A stretch of 64,000 nt of DNA from Phenylobacterium sp. (GTDB taxonomy: Bacteria; Pseudomonadota; Alphaproteobacteria; Caulobacterales; Caulobacteraceae): NCBI RefSeq assembly GCF_016124325.1, contig NZ_WGNY01000019.1, positions 248,001-312,000 of the forward strand. Reading direction: 5' to 3'. The notes below the pieces were generated by a model. It saw nothing but the letters and a program-made list of their open reading frames with translations, was not told the origin of the DNA and did not search any database. Every line of letters starts with the position of its first letter. The stretch's first letter is position 1. Below, piece after piece: positions 50,805-59,938 of the stretch. The position numbers were made by a program, and so were the translations under genes.

Positions 50805-52387
50805 TGCTGGTCCGCTGGCTCGCCTGCGCCGTCCTGATGCTGGCGGCGCTTCACGCCGCGCCGGCCCTGGCGGGCGACTGTCAGGCCCTGACCGGCCGCG
50901 CGATCGAGGGCGCGCGTGTCGTCAGCGCCGAGGTCGCGCCGGCCGGACCGATGACCACGCCGGTCCCGCTGGCGGCGCCCGCGACCCTGGACCTACCGGC
51001 GTTCTGCCGGGTGAAGGCGATCGCCGCCGGGTCGATCGGCTTCGAGGTGTGGCTGCCGCTGGACGGCTGGAACAACCGCCTGCTTTCCGTGGGCAGCGGC
51101 GGGTTTGGCGGCGACCTGCCGCTGAACGCCCTGGCCGTCGGCCTGCAGAAGGGCTTCGCCGTCACCGGCAACGATACGGGCCACCAGGGCGCGGACCCGT
51201 CCTGGATGCGGGATCCGGTCAAGGTCAGGCTTTGGGGACACAGCGCGACCCACCTCGTCACGGCGCCCTCCAAGGCCCTGGTCGCGGCCTACTATGGCGC
51301 GCCGGCGCGTTGGGCGTACTTCGAAGGCTGCTCCACCGGCGGGGCGCAGGCGATGACCGAGGCGCAGGCCTATCCCGACGACTACGACGGCCTCGTCGCG
51401 GGCGCGCCCGGGATGTCCTACGCCCACCTGATGCTGAGCTTTCTCTGGGGGCTCAAGGCTACCGAACCCCCAGGCGCGCCGATCCCGCCCGACAAACTCC
51501 AGGTGCTGCATGCTGCGGTGCTGGCGGCCTGTGACCACGACGATGGACTGCGGGACGGCCTGATCTCGGACCCCGAGACGTGCCGCTTCGACGTGGCGTC
51601 GATCATCTGCGGTCCCGAGGATGCGGCGAGGAACGCCTGTCTCACGCCGGCCGAGGCGCGGACCGCGCGGCTGATCTACTCGGGCCCCAGGAACCGCCGT
51701 ACGGGCGCTTCGATCTATCCCGGCTTCGCGTACGGTTCCGAGGCCGACGCGGCCGCCGGCGCGTCGCTGGCCGCCTACGGTTGGGGCGCGATCCAGGGGC
51801 CGCTGGCGCAGTACTTCGCGATCCCGTTGCTGCGGACGATGGTCTATGGCGATCCGGATTGGGACTGGCGCACGTTCGACTGGGATCGCGACGTGGCCGA
51901 GGTCGATCGCCGGGTGGGCGGCGACATCACGGCCCTCAGCCCCGATCTCGAGCGCTTCCGGGCCCGCGGCGGCAAGCTGCTGATCCACCAGGGCTGGGGC
52001 GACCAGTTCAACGGCCAGGACCTGCCGATCGAATATCGGCGCCGGGTGATCGACGCCTTCGCGGAAACGGGCGGACGCGGACATGCGGAGGCTGCGGTGG
52101 ACGGCTTCATGCGGGTGTTCATGGCGCCGGGGATGGGGCATTGCGCCGGAGGGCCGGGGTTTGCGGACTTCGACGCCCTTTCGGCCGTGCAGGCGTGGGT
52201 TGAGACCGGCCGCGCGCCGGACCGGCTCCTGGCGTCGCGGCCGTCGGCGAGCGGGACGACGCCCGAGGTGCGGCCGATCTGCGCCTATCCCGGGCTGGCC
52301 CGCTACGTGGGCGCTGGCTCGCCCGCCGACCCGTCGAGTTTCAGATGCGTCCGCGGGACGGGCGCGTCCCGAGGAGGACGGCCATGA
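50804..52387 (+). CDS. Tannase/feruloyl-esterase family hydrolase
   Basis: A 527-residue secreted enzyme with a signal peptide ending APALAGDC. Tannase-family signatures: EGCSTGGAQAMTEAQAYPDDYDGLVAGAPG (nucleophile Ser beside Cys), HQGWGDQFN (Asp) and FMAPGMGHCAGGPG (His beside Cys), giving the CS-D-HC triad in which a disulphide joins the catalytic Ser and His neighbours. It hydrolyses carboxylic, often phenolic, esters. ATG at 50804 follows the AtuA-C stop with 1-nt overlap. In this operon it may free an acyl or polycarboxylic group from the substrate in the periplasm. Confidence 0.92.
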   Translation: MLVRWLACAVLMLAALHAAPALAGDCQALTGRAIEGARVVSAEVAPAGPMTTPVPLAAPATLDLPAFCRVKAIAAGSIGFEVWLPLDGWNNRLLSVGSGGFGGDLPLNALAVGLQKGFAVTGNDTGHQGADPSWMRDPVKVRLWGHSATHLVTAPSKALVAAYYGAPARWAYFEGCSTGGAQAMTEAQAYPDDYDGLVAGAPGMSYAHLMLSFLWGLKATEPPGAPIPPDKLQVLHAAVLAACDHDDGLRDGLISDPETCRFDVASIICGPEDAARNACLTPAEARTARLIYSGPRNRRTGASIYPGFAYGSEADAAAGASLAAYGWGAIQGPLAQYFAIPLLRTMVYGDPDWDWRTFDWDRDVAEVDRRVGGDITALSPDLERFRARGGKLLIHQGWGDQFNGQDLPIEYRRRVIDAFAETGGRGHAEAAVDGFMRVFMAPGMGHCAGGPGFADFDALSAVQAWVETGRAPDRLLASRPSASGTTPEVRPICAYPGLARYVGAGSPADPSSFRCVRGTGASRGGRP

Positions 52388-54072
52388 AGCCAGTGCTTGC
52401 CGCAGTGTCGTGGATCTGGGCCGCGGCGACCGCGCTGGGGGCAGGCGCGGCGCCGGCGCCCAGGGTGACGATCGATCAGGGCGCCCTGCGCGGCGCCGTG
52501 ACGGCCGATGGCGTGGAGGCATTCAAGGGCGTGCCCTATGCGCGTCCGCCCGTCGGGCCCGATCGATGGCGTCCGCCCAAGCCGGCCGCGGCGTGGCGGG
52601 GCGTGCGCGACGCCACGGCGTTCGGCCCCGGCTGCGTGCAGCCCAGCCTCCCGGCCGACAGCCTCTATGCGGACCCGCCGCCCCGGATGAGCGAGGACTG
52701 TCTGTCCCTGAACGTGTGGCGGCCCAAGGACGCGCGGAAGGCGCCGGTGATGGTCTGGATCCACGGCGGGTCGCAGACCTTCGGCTACACGGGAAGCCCG
52801 CTCTACGACGGCGCCACACTCGCCGCGCGAGGCGTGGTTGTGGTGACCGTCAACTATCGGCTGGGCGTGCTCGGCTACCTCGCGCATCCCGAGTTGAGCG
52901 CCGAGTCGCCGCGGGGGGTTTCGGGCAACTACGGACTGCTCGACCAGATTGAGGCGCTGCGATGGGTTCGGCGGAACATAGCGGCGTTTGGCGGCGACCC
53001 GACGAACGTGACCATCTTCGGCGAGTCGGCGGGCGCCATGAGTGTCGTGCAGATGCTGGCCAGTCCCCTGGCCCGCGGCCTGTTCCAGCGCGCGATCGCC
53101 GAGAGCGGCGGCATGCCGACCCTGCCTGAGCTGAAGGCGGCCGCGCATGGCCTTCCGTCAGCCGAAGGCATGGGACTGGCGGTGGCTGCGGCGGCGAAGG
53201 CGGACGGCTTGGCGGCCCTGCGCGCGATGGACCCCGAGACGCTCACCAAGGCTGCGTATGCGGCCCACTACCAAGTCTGGTCGACGGTGGACGGCTGGGT
53301 GCTGAAGCGCCAGACGGTCGACACCTTCGATCGCGGGGAGCAGGCCCGCGTGCCCACCCTGGCCGGCTTCAACGGCGACGAGATTCGCGCCTTGTTCAAG
53401 GTCCCGGTCCCGCCGGACGCCAGGACCTACGAGGCGGCTATCCGCGGGCGATACGGCGATCTCGCCGAGGCCTTCCTGCGACTGTACCCTGCGAGCGATC
53501 TGGACTCGAGCACCCAGGACGCGATGCGCGACGGGACCTTCGGATGGGGCATGGTGCGGCTGGCCGCCAAGCAGGCCGCCGCGGGCGTTCCCGCCTATCT
53601 CTATGTCTTCCGGCACACCTATCCGGCCGCGGCGCCCTACGGAGCGTTTCACGGCATCGAGGTTCCGTACGTCTTCGGCCGCGTCGGCAAGCAGGTTCCA
53701 GCCGCATGGCCCGCCGCGCCCGACACGCCTGCCGAGCGCGACCTTCAGGGGGCCATGCTCGACTACTGGACCCAGTTCGCCCGCGACGGCGCGCCCGGAG
53801 CCAGCAGAGGCGTCGCCTGGCCGCGCTTTGGCCCCGGGCGCGAAGCGCTGGAATTCGACGCCGGACCGGTCTCCATCGCCGACGCCCTGCGGGGGGCGTA
53901 CCCGCTCCACGAAGAAGCCATGTGCCGCCGGCGTGCGGCGGGCGACCAATCCTGGATCGTGAACACCGGCGCGGGGTCCTTACCCCTGCCGCCGCCGATC
54001 GAGGCCTGCGCGCAACGGTCGGGGGCGAACGGCGCCGAGGCGACATCCGCCGCGCGCGATCCGGCGCCGTGA
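52384..54072 (+). CDS. Type-B carboxylesterase, secreted
   Basis: A 562-residue esterase with a short signal peptide (ending ALGAGAAPAP). Type-B signatures: FKGVPYARPPVG, SEDCLSLNVWRP (EDCLxLN), the oxyanion loop WIHGGS, FGESAGAMS nucleophile (near residue 216), acid in FNGDEIRAL and His in AFHGIEVPYVFG. It overlaps the tannase gene by 4 nt. Type-B enzymes cut bulky esters; those with polycarboxylate esters include the fumonisin esterase FumD. That this one uses such esters is inference, prompted by the CitMHS carrier in the same operon. Confidence 0.93.
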   Translation: MKPVLAAVSWIWAAATALGAGAAPAPRVTIDQGALRGAVTADGVEAFKGVPYARPPVGPDRWRPPKPAAAWRGVRDATAFGPGCVQPSLPADSLYADPPPRMSEDCLSLNVWRPKDARKAPVMVWIHGGSQTFGYTGSPLYDGATLAARGVVVVTVNYRLGVLGYLAHPELSAESPRGVSGNYGLLDQIEALRWVRRNIAAFGGDPTNVTIFGESAGAMSVVQMLASPLARGLFQRAIAESGGMPTLPELKAAAHGLPSAEGMGLAVAAAAKADGLAALRAMDPETLTKAAYAAHYQVWSTVDGWVLKRQTVDTFDRGEQARVPTLAGFNGDEIRALFKVPVPPDARTYEAAIRGRYGDLAEAFLRLYPASDLDSSTQDAMRDGTFGWGMVRLAAKQAAAGVPAYLYVFRHTYPAAAPYGAFHGIEVPYVFGRVGKQVPAAWPAAPDTPAERDLQGAMLDYWTQFARDGAPGASRGVAWPRFGPGREALEFDAGPVSIADALRGAYPLHEEAMCRRRAAGDQSWIVNTGAGSLPLPPPIEACAQRSGANGAEATSAARDPAP

Positions 54073-55115
54073 GCGGCGCCGGCGCAGCACCGGCCGACCG
54101 GTCCGCAGAGGCCACCCGCATGTACGTGGAGGCCGGCGAAGCCGCGGATGCGGTCGCGCGTGCGCTCGAGCGCAACGCGCCGACGCTCGCGCGCATCGCC
54201 GGGCGCCTGCGTTCGCATTCGCCCCTGTCGGTGACGACCTGCGCCCGGGGATCGTCGGACGCCGCCGCCACCTACGCCAAATACCTGGTGGAGACCTTGA
54301 TCGGCGCGCCAACCTCTTCGGCCGCGCCGTCGGTGGCGTCGGTCTATTCGGCGCCGGTCCGGCCGGCCCACCGGCTCTGCCTGGCGATCTCGCAATCGGG
54401 CCGCAGCCCCGATCTGCTGCGGAGCGTGCAGGCGCACAAGGACGCCGGCGGCTATGTGGTGGCCCTGGTCAACGACACGGCCTCGCCACTCGCGGACCTG
54501 GCGGACGAGCTGCTGGCGATGGAGGCGGCGCCCGAGCGCTCGGTCGCCGCCACAAAGTCCTTCATCGCGTCCTTGGCGCTGCTCGCCGCGCTCCTTGCGG
54601 CCTGGTCGGATCGTCCGGATCTCCAGCGCGGCCTGCAGGCGCTGCCTGACGCGCTGCGGCAGGCCTTCGCCCGCGACTGGCCCGAGGTGCGCGAGATGCT
54701 GCGGCCCGCCGCCAGCGCGTTCGTCCTGGGGCGCGGCTACGGCTTGGCGGCCGCGCAGGAAGCGGCGCTGAAGTTGAAGGAGGCCTGCGGCCTGCACGCG
54801 GAGGCGTTCTCGAGCGCCGAGGTGCGGCACGGCCCGATGGCGCTCGTCGGGCCGGACTTTCCCGTCCTCGCCTTCGCCTCGTCGGACCCGGCCGGCGACG
54901 ACGTCCGCGCGGTGGCCGACGAGTTCCGCGGACGGGGCGCGCGGGTGGCGGTCTCCGACGTCGGCGGCCTTTTGCCGGCGTCGCCCGTACGCCCGATGCT
55001 GGAGCCGATCGTCCAGATCCAGGGCTTCTACCGGCTGGTCAACGCGCTCTCCATCGCCCGGGGGTTCGATCCGGATGCGCCGCCTCATCTGAGGAAGGTT
55101 ACGACGACCACATGA
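54069..55115 (+). CDS. SIS-domain glucosamine-6-phosphate deaminase-like protein (NagB-II)
   Basis: A 348-residue protein with two SIS domains and no glutaminase domain: CARGSSDAAATYAKYLVETL and SQSGRSPDLL in the first, LGRGYGLAAAQEAALKLKEACGLHAEAFSSAEVRHGPMALV in the second. This equals the isomerase half of GlmS; stand-alone forms in alphaproteobacteria and Shewanella are NagB-II deaminases, converting GlcN6P to fructose-6-phosphate and ammonia. GTG at 54069 overlaps the esterase stop. It is followed by nagA with ATGA overlap, which supports the NagB-II role. Confidence 0.9.
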   Translation: MSGAGAAPADRSAEATRMYVEAGEAADAVARALERNAPTLARIAGRLRSHSPLSVTTCARGSSDAAATYAKYLVETLIGAPTSSAAPSVASVYSAPVRPAHRLCLAISQSGRSPDLLRSVQAHKDAGGYVVALVNDTASPLADLADELLAMEAAPERSVAATKSFIASLALLAALLAAWSDRPDLQRGLQALPDALRQAFARDWPEVREMLRPAASAFVLGRGYGLAAAQEAALKLKEACGLHAEAFSSAEVRHGPMALVGPDFPVLAFASSDPAGDDVRAVADEFRGRGARVAVSDVGGLLPASPVRPMLEPIVQIQGFYRLVNALSIARGFDPDAPPHLRKVTTTT

Positions 55116-56221
55116 CGAGCCTCCGCTTCGTGGGCGGCGTGGTGGTGGGCGGCGGCGAGGGCCTGCTCATCGTCGACGGTCGCGTCGCCGCGCCGTCCGG
55201 CCGGGACGCGCCGACGTTCGACCTCGAAGGCGGCTTCCTGCTGCCGGGTTTCATCGACACGCAGGTGAACGGCGGCGGCGGCGTCCTCTTCAACGACGAT
55301 CCCACGGTCGAGGCGATCGTGGCGATCGGCGCGGCGCATCGCCGGTTCGGCACGACGGCGTTCCTCCCCACTCTGATCTCCGACGACCTGGATCGCGTGG
55401 ATATGGCGATGCGGGCCGTCGAGGCGGCCATCGAGGCGGGCGCGCCGGGCGTCGTCGGAATCCATCTGGAAGGCCCCTTCCTCAATGCGCCCCGCCGGGG
55501 GGCTCACGACGCGTCCAAGTTCCGGCGCCTCGACGCCGCCGCCATCGCGCTGCTGTCCAGCCTGAGGGTCGGCAAGACCCTGGTGACCTTGGCGCCGGAG
55601 ACGTGCGAGGCCGCGGACATCGCCGCGTTGGTCCGGGCCGGCGTCGTCGTCGCGGCCGGCCATACCGATGCGACCTATCGCCAAGCCGTCGAAGCCTTCG
55701 CCGGTGGCGTCACCGGCGTCACCCACCTGTTCAACGCGATGTCGCCCTTTTCGCATCGCGCGCCCGGCGTGGCGGGCGCGGCCCTGGAGAACCGGTCGGT
55801 CTATTGCGGCCTGATCGCAGACGGCCGCCACGTCGATCCGGCGGCCTTGCGGGTCGCGGTCAATGCGCGGCCGCGGGACCGCTTCATGCTGGTGACGGAC
55901 GCCATGCCCGGCGTCGGCTCGGCCAGCAAGAGCTTCACGCTGCAGGGCAGGCAGATCCGGGTTCTCGACGGCGTCTGCGTGGACGACGACGGCGTCCTCG
56001 CCGGATCGAACCTCGACATGGCCACGGCGCTGCGGAACATGGTGGCGATGGCTGGCGTCACCCTGGAGGAGGCGTCGGTCATGGCCTCGGCGGCGCCAGC
56101 CGCATTCCTCGGACTGGCTGATCGCGGCGTGCTGGCCCCCGGCGCGCGCGCCGACCTCGTCTGGCTCGACGCCGCGCGCCATGTGCGGGGCGTGTGGATC
56201 GGAGGCCGACGGGTCGTCTGA
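55112..56221 (+). CDS. nagA: N-acetylglucosamine-6-phosphate deacetylase
   Basis: A 369-residue amidohydrolase. NagA landmarks are all present: GFIDTQVNGGGGVLFND, GIHLEGPFLN (metal Glu), VVAAGHTDATY and GVTHLFNAMSPF (His ligands), LVTDAMPG (catalytic Asp) and a C-terminal ADLVWLDAARHV. It removes acetyl from GlcNAc-6-P, the step before NagB. The ATG at 55112 overlaps the SIS gene. It ends the seven-gene run and lies 15 bp from the stop of the converging MFS gene. Confidence 0.94.
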   Translation: MTSLRFVGGVVVGGGEGLLIVDGRVAAPSGRDAPTFDLEGGFLLPGFIDTQVNGGGGVLFNDDPTVEAIVAIGAAHRRFGTTAFLPTLISDDLDRVDMAMRAVEAAIEAGAPGVVGIHLEGPFLNAPRRGAHDASKFRRLDAAAIALLSSLRVGKTLVTLAPETCEAADIAALVRAGVVVAAGHTDATYRQAVEAFAGGVTGVTHLFNAMSPFSHRAPGVAGAALENRSVYCGLIADGRHVDPAALRVAVNARPRDRFMLVTDAMPGVGSASKSFTLQGRQIRVLDGVCVDDDGVLAGSNLDMATALRNMVAMAGVTLEEASVMASAAPAAFLGLADRGVLAPGARADLVWLDAARHVRGVWIGGRRVV

Positions 56222-56236
56222 GGGCGGGTCGCCGCG

Positions 56237-57688
56237 CTATTCGGTCCGTGGCCGAGGCCCGAGCACGTCTGGCCGCGCCGTCGCGCCAGGAAGCCCCTTG
56301 GCCTCGCGGCCGTCGTGCCTGACGAAGAGCAGGCCGACGAAGCCCAGGACCAGAAGTCCGGCGACGGGCACGAAGCCGGCCTGCTGGCTGTTGAACAGTC
56401 CCGTGAAGATGCGCACCAGCGCCGAGCCCAGCCAGGTCGTCACGGTGCCGGAAAGCGCATAGAGGCCGAAGAACGCGGCGGACTGTCCGGGCGGGGCGAG
56501 CCGCATCATGAACGTGCGGCTGGAGGAGATCTGCGCCGTGATGAAGACGGCGTTCCAGCATCCGATCCCCAGGAAGACGGCCTCCGGCAGGGTGCGGTAG
56601 ATCGGACCGTCCCACAGCGGCGGGTGGGCGGCGGGATCGTAGGACATGAACAGGATACGGTCGGCGCCCGCGCCCAGCAGGACGACCAGACCGCAGGCGG
56701 CGGCGAGGATCGAGACCTGCACGGCGCGGCGCGACCCGAGCCGGGCGTCGAGGATCGCGCCGACCTGCCCGCCGAGGACGGCGAAGACCGAAAGCAGCAC
56801 CCCGTAGGCCAGGAGCTCCAGCAGCCCCCAGCGCATCACGCCCGCGGCGAAGACCCCCATGAAGACCAGGAGCGCGCTCATGCCGTCGGTGTAGAGCATG
56901 CGCGAGCCCAGGAAGACGGCGGCCGAGGTATGGCCCTTGAGGCTTCTCACGGTCGCCTTGAGCCCGGTCCAGCCCTGCCACAGGGCGGCGAGGGCGCGGG
57001 TCCCGCCCGGCGCCGCGTCGGGGGTGAACAGGAAGAGCGGGACCGCCAGGATCGCGAAGCATGCCGCGACCAGTGGCCCGACGATGCGGTCTGTCTCGTG
57101 GGCGGCGGGATCGAGGCCGAAGAGCGGCTGGCTGGGAACGAAGGGCGTCGCGACCTTGCCGGGCAGGGCGAACGCCCAAAGCACGAACACCAGCATGAAG
57201 ACGGAGAAGAAGTTGCCGAGCGACAGCGCCAGCCCCGAGGCGTAGGGCGCCTGGCGCGGGCTCGCCGCGCGGCCCAGCATCGAGTTGTGCAGGACCTCCG
57301 AGTAGGCGAACAGCAGGCCCTGCAGACCCAGCATGGCCGAGGCGAGGGCGAGGCCGGGGCCGTGCAGGCCGGGCCGGATGAACCACAGGCCGGCCAGCAG
57401 CGGCAGCATCAGCGCCGTCACCAGCAGCAGCAGCGGCTTGCGGCGGCCGATCCGATCGATCGATGCGCCGAGGAGCGGCGCCGTCAGCGCCACGGCGACC
57501 CCGCAGGCCGTGGCGATGTCCGCCACCAGCGCCTGCCCCCTGACGGGGTCGCCCACCACCGTCGTCGCGAAGTAGGGGAAGAAGACGTAGATGACGATGA
57601 GGTTCACGTACGGGTCGCGGGCGCCTTGGTAGAGCGACCAGGAGACCGCGCCGAGGTCCAGCCGGGCCCGGCCCCGATCATCCGTCAT
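56237..57688 (-). CDS. MFS transporter
   Basis: A 483-residue carrier with about 12 helices: WSLYQGARDPYVNLIVIYVFFPYFATTVVGDPV at the start, DRIGRRKPLLLLVTALM in the helix 2/3 loop and a second half with RMLYTDGMSALLVFMGVFAAGV. It resembles the UMF1/Atg22-type branch of MFS. The start overlaps the kinase stop by 11 nt, and it ends the oxidoreductase-kinase-MFS operon. In place it would be the inner-membrane importer of the amino sugar or its conjugate. It converges with nagA. Confidence 0.9.
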   Translation of the reverse strand: MTDDRGRARLDLGAVSWSLYQGARDPYVNLIVIYVFFPYFATTVVGDPVRGQALVADIATACGVAVALTAPLLGASIDRIGRRKPLLLLVTALMLPLLAGLWFIRPGLHGPGLALASAMLGLQGLLFAYSEVLHNSMLGRAASPRQAPYASGLALSLGNFFSVFMLVFVLWAFALPGKVATPFVPSQPLFGLDPAAHETDRIVGPLVAACFAILAVPLFLFTPDAAPGGTRALAALWQGWTGLKATVRSLKGHTSAAVFLGSRMLYTDGMSALLVFMGVFAAGVMRWGLLELLAYGVLLSVFAVLGGQVGAILDARLGSRRAVQVSILAAACGLVVLLGAGADRILFMSYDPAAHPPLWDGPIYRTLPEAVFLGIGCWNAVFITAQISSSRTFMMRLAPPGQSAAFFGLYALSGTVTTWLGSALVRIFTGLFNSQQAGFVPVAGLLVLGFVGLLFVRHDGREAKGLPGATARPDVLGPRPRTE

Positions 57689-58556
57689 GCTGCGTTTCCA
57701 TCAGGCCCTGGGCCAGCCGGAGCGCGCCGTCGAGCGCCGCGCCCTGGGGCTCGACGAACTCGAGGGCCTCGGTCTTCAGCCGTGGCCGCAAGGCCTCCGC
57801 CAGGCCGCCCGCAAGGACGACCTGGCGCGCGCCGGCGTCGGCCAGGCGCGCCAGGATGCGGTCAAGGTGGCAGGCCGCCTCCTCGAGGATGTCGGCGGCC
57901 TGCCGATCTCCCGCTTCGGCGGCGGCGACGACGAGGGGCGCCAGGGCGGCGAAATCCGCGGGCCGCGCGGCGTTGGCCCACGCCTGGGTGATTGGCGGCG
58001 ACCCGACGGCCGCAAGGACCTGCGCCGTCATGTGCGAGCCCGGACGGCGGCGGTCGAACGCCCACAGGGCGCGCCGCACCGCTTCGAGCCCGATCCAGGC
58101 GCCGCTGCCCTCGTCGGAGACCGCCGCGCCATAGCCCCCAACGGAGGTCTGCTGGCCGCGGAGGACCAGCAGACCGACCGAGCCCGTGCCGACGATCAGG
58201 ATGGCGCCGTCGCCGCCGCCAAAGGCGCCCACCTGCGCGACATAGGCGTCGGTTTCGACCCGGCAGGCCTGGAAGCGGGCCAGCGGCCAGTCCGCGGGCG
58301 CCTGCGGCCGCGCCGGATCAAGGCCGGCCAGCCCCATCACCGCGGCGATCCGGTCGGGGGAGGCGCCCGTCAGTCCTGCACTGTCAAGCGCCCCGGCGAT
58401 CGCGCGCTCGATCGAGGACCAGGCGCCCGTCGGATCGCTCAGGAGGTTGGCGGGACCGCCGTGGCCTTCGGCCAGGACCCGCCCGGCGGCGTCCGCCAGG
58501 CGCGCCCGGCATCGCGTGCCGCCCGCGTCCACGCCCAGCAGCAGGAGCTGGCTCAT
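57678..58556 (-). CDS. BadF/BadG-type kinase, N-acetylglucosamine/glucosamine kinase-like
   Basis: A 292-residue ASKHA-fold protein. Phosphate-1 motif GVDAGGTRCRARLAD at the start, then GPANLLSDPTGAW, the GLAG motif in VMGLAGLDPARP, adenosine/phosphate loops GTGSVGLLVLRG and SDEGSGAWIGLEAVRRAL, and LAGGLAEAL near the end. These fit the single-domain N-acetylglucosamine or glucosamine kinases of the BadF/BadG family. It would supply GlcNAc-6-P for NagA. ATG at 58556 overlaps the oxidoreductase stop by 4 nt, and the stop is 11 nt inside the MFS gene. Confidence 0.9.
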   Translation of the reverse strand: MSQLLLLGVDAGGTRCRARLADAAGRVLAEGHGGPANLLSDPTGAWSSIERAIAGALDSAGLTGASPDRIAAVMGLAGLDPARPQAPADWPLARFQACRVETDAYVAQVGAFGGGDGAILIVGTGSVGLLVLRGQQTSVGGYGAAVSDEGSGAWIGLEAVRRALWAFDRRRPGSHMTAQVLAAVGSPPITQAWANAARPADFAALAPLVVAAAEAGDRQAADILEEAACHLDRILARLADAGARQVVLAGGLAEALRPRLKTEALEFVEPQGAALDGALRLAQGLMETQHDG

Positions 58557-59734
58557 GCCATGGCGGGGTGCGGTCGGCGCGCCGCGTCGTATTCGGCCCA
58601 CATGGGCCGGCAGTCGACCATTGCACCGCGGGCCATCGCCTGATCGACGGCCATGACGGTCAGGCCTGCTTCGAGGCCTTCCCAGGGCGTGACCCGGAAG
58701 GCGTCGGCGCCGCGGAGCGCCGCGAGCAGGTCGCGCGCCATCGCGTGGTCCGCTCCGTTGTGCGACTCCGCGGAGAGGCCGCCGAAGTCGATCTCCTCGG
58801 CCTCGCCCCGGCTGAGGGCGGGCCGAAACAGGATGCGGTTCTTGGACAGGTCGGCCGTGAGCTGGCCCTGCGTGCCGATGATGTTCCAGCGACGCTCCGT
58901 CATCGCCGCATGGCTGTTGGAGTGGAACGACAGTCGCACGCCATTGGCGTATTCGATCAGCGCAAGCTGGTGGTCTGCCAAGTCCATGTCGGGCTGGAAC
59001 GGGTCGCTGGCGCCCTGCCAGCCGGCACCCACCGCCTGGTAGGCCGGCGCGCCATCGTCGTAGGTGGGGGTGGCCTTCGGCGCGCTGGTCGAGAAAATGG
59101 CCTGGCCGCCGAAGCTCGCGACCTTCGCGGCGCGCGCGCCGATCAGCCGGTTGAACATATCGAAGTCGTGGCAGGTCTTGTCGAGGAGATAGGAGCCGCC
59201 CCACATGGCGCGCCGGCGCCAGTTGCGCGCGATGTAGGCGCCGTGCTCCGGGGAAAGGTGTTCGGTCGCGTCGATCGAGACGAGCTTGCCCAGGGCCCCG
59301 GAGTCCACGCGCTCGACCACGGCGCGCACGATCGGCGCCGAGCGCAGCACCAGGCCGACGAACAGCGGCGCGGCGCCCTGCGGGCGCGCGGCCAGCAGCC
59401 GCGCCAGCTCGAGGCTCTCGGCCTGCGTCCGCACGACGGGCTTCTCGCAGAGGATCGGATAGCCGGCGGGCAGCGTCGCCTTCAGATGCTCGAGATGCAG
59501 GTGATTGGGCGAGCCGACGATCACGAGGTCATAGGGGCCGCTGGCCAGCAGGTCTTCCACGAAGGCGTGCGGCCGCCCAAGGGCCACGCCCGCCGCCTCC
59601 AGCGTCGGGGCGCCGGCCGGCGCGTCGTCGACGAAGCCCGTGACCTCGAAGTCCCAGCCGATCTCCCGCATGGCCACGAGGATCCGGGCGCTGCGCTGGC
59701 CAAGGCCGATCACGCCGATCCGATGGCGGGTCAT
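58553..59734 (-). CDS. Gfo/Idh/MocA-family oxidoreductase
   Basis: A 393-residue NAD(P)-dependent dehydrogenase. Rossmann motif RIGVIGLGQRSARIL, VIVGSPNHLHLEHL, the EKP motif in ILCEKPVV, and a C-terminal domain with DKTCHDFDMFNRLIGA and NGADHAMARDLLAAL. Family members act on sugars, inositol, or amino-sugar acids; some perform glycoside cleavage by oxidation. It is first in its operon, ATG 59734 with GAAGGA upstream, and the 39-bp LysR block lies 134 bp before the start. With the kinase it points to a modified amino sugar as substrate. Confidence 0.92.
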   Translation of the reverse strand: MTRHRIGVIGLGQRSARILVAMREIGWDFEVTGFVDDAPAGAPTLEAAGVALGRPHAFVEDLLASGPYDLVIVGSPNHLHLEHLKATLPAGYPILCEKPVVRTQAESLELARLLAARPQGAAPLFVGLVLRSAPIVRAVVERVDSGALGKLVSIDATEHLSPEHGAYIARNWRRRAMWGGSYLLDKTCHDFDMFNRLIGARAAKVASFGGQAIFSTSAPKATPTYDDGAPAYQAVGAGWQGASDPFQPDMDLADHQLALIEYANGVRLSFHSNSHAAMTERRWNIIGTQGQLTADLSKNRILFRPALSRGEAEEIDFGGLSAESHNGADHAMARDLLAALRGADAFRVTPWEGLEAGLTVMAVDQAMARGAMVDCRPMWAEYDAARRPHPAMA

Positions 59735-59867
59735 GAGTTTCGATCCTTCTCGATGGGCGCCCGGCCCCGTCTGGGCCAGCGACGGCGCGACGCGTCCGCA
59801 GCGCGGGTCGCGCAGGTTTTCAGCGCACGCCGCTTCCTCGAACTATGTGAGCGCGGCGAATGCCGCA

Positions 59868-59906
59868 CAAAGACAATGATCGGATAGACTTATGCGATCT
59901 GCGCAA
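59868..59906 (-). promoter_or_regulatory. LysR box and promoter block, oxidoreductase operon
   Basis: On the minus strand it carries TGCG-N5-CGCA (59893-59905) and ATAAGTCTATCCGATC; 35 of 39 bases match 47748-47786. It is oriented toward the oxidoreductase gene. Confidence 0.75.
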
Positions 59907-59938
59907 AAGTCTCCCGCGCCAATCTATTCTCCAAGCTG

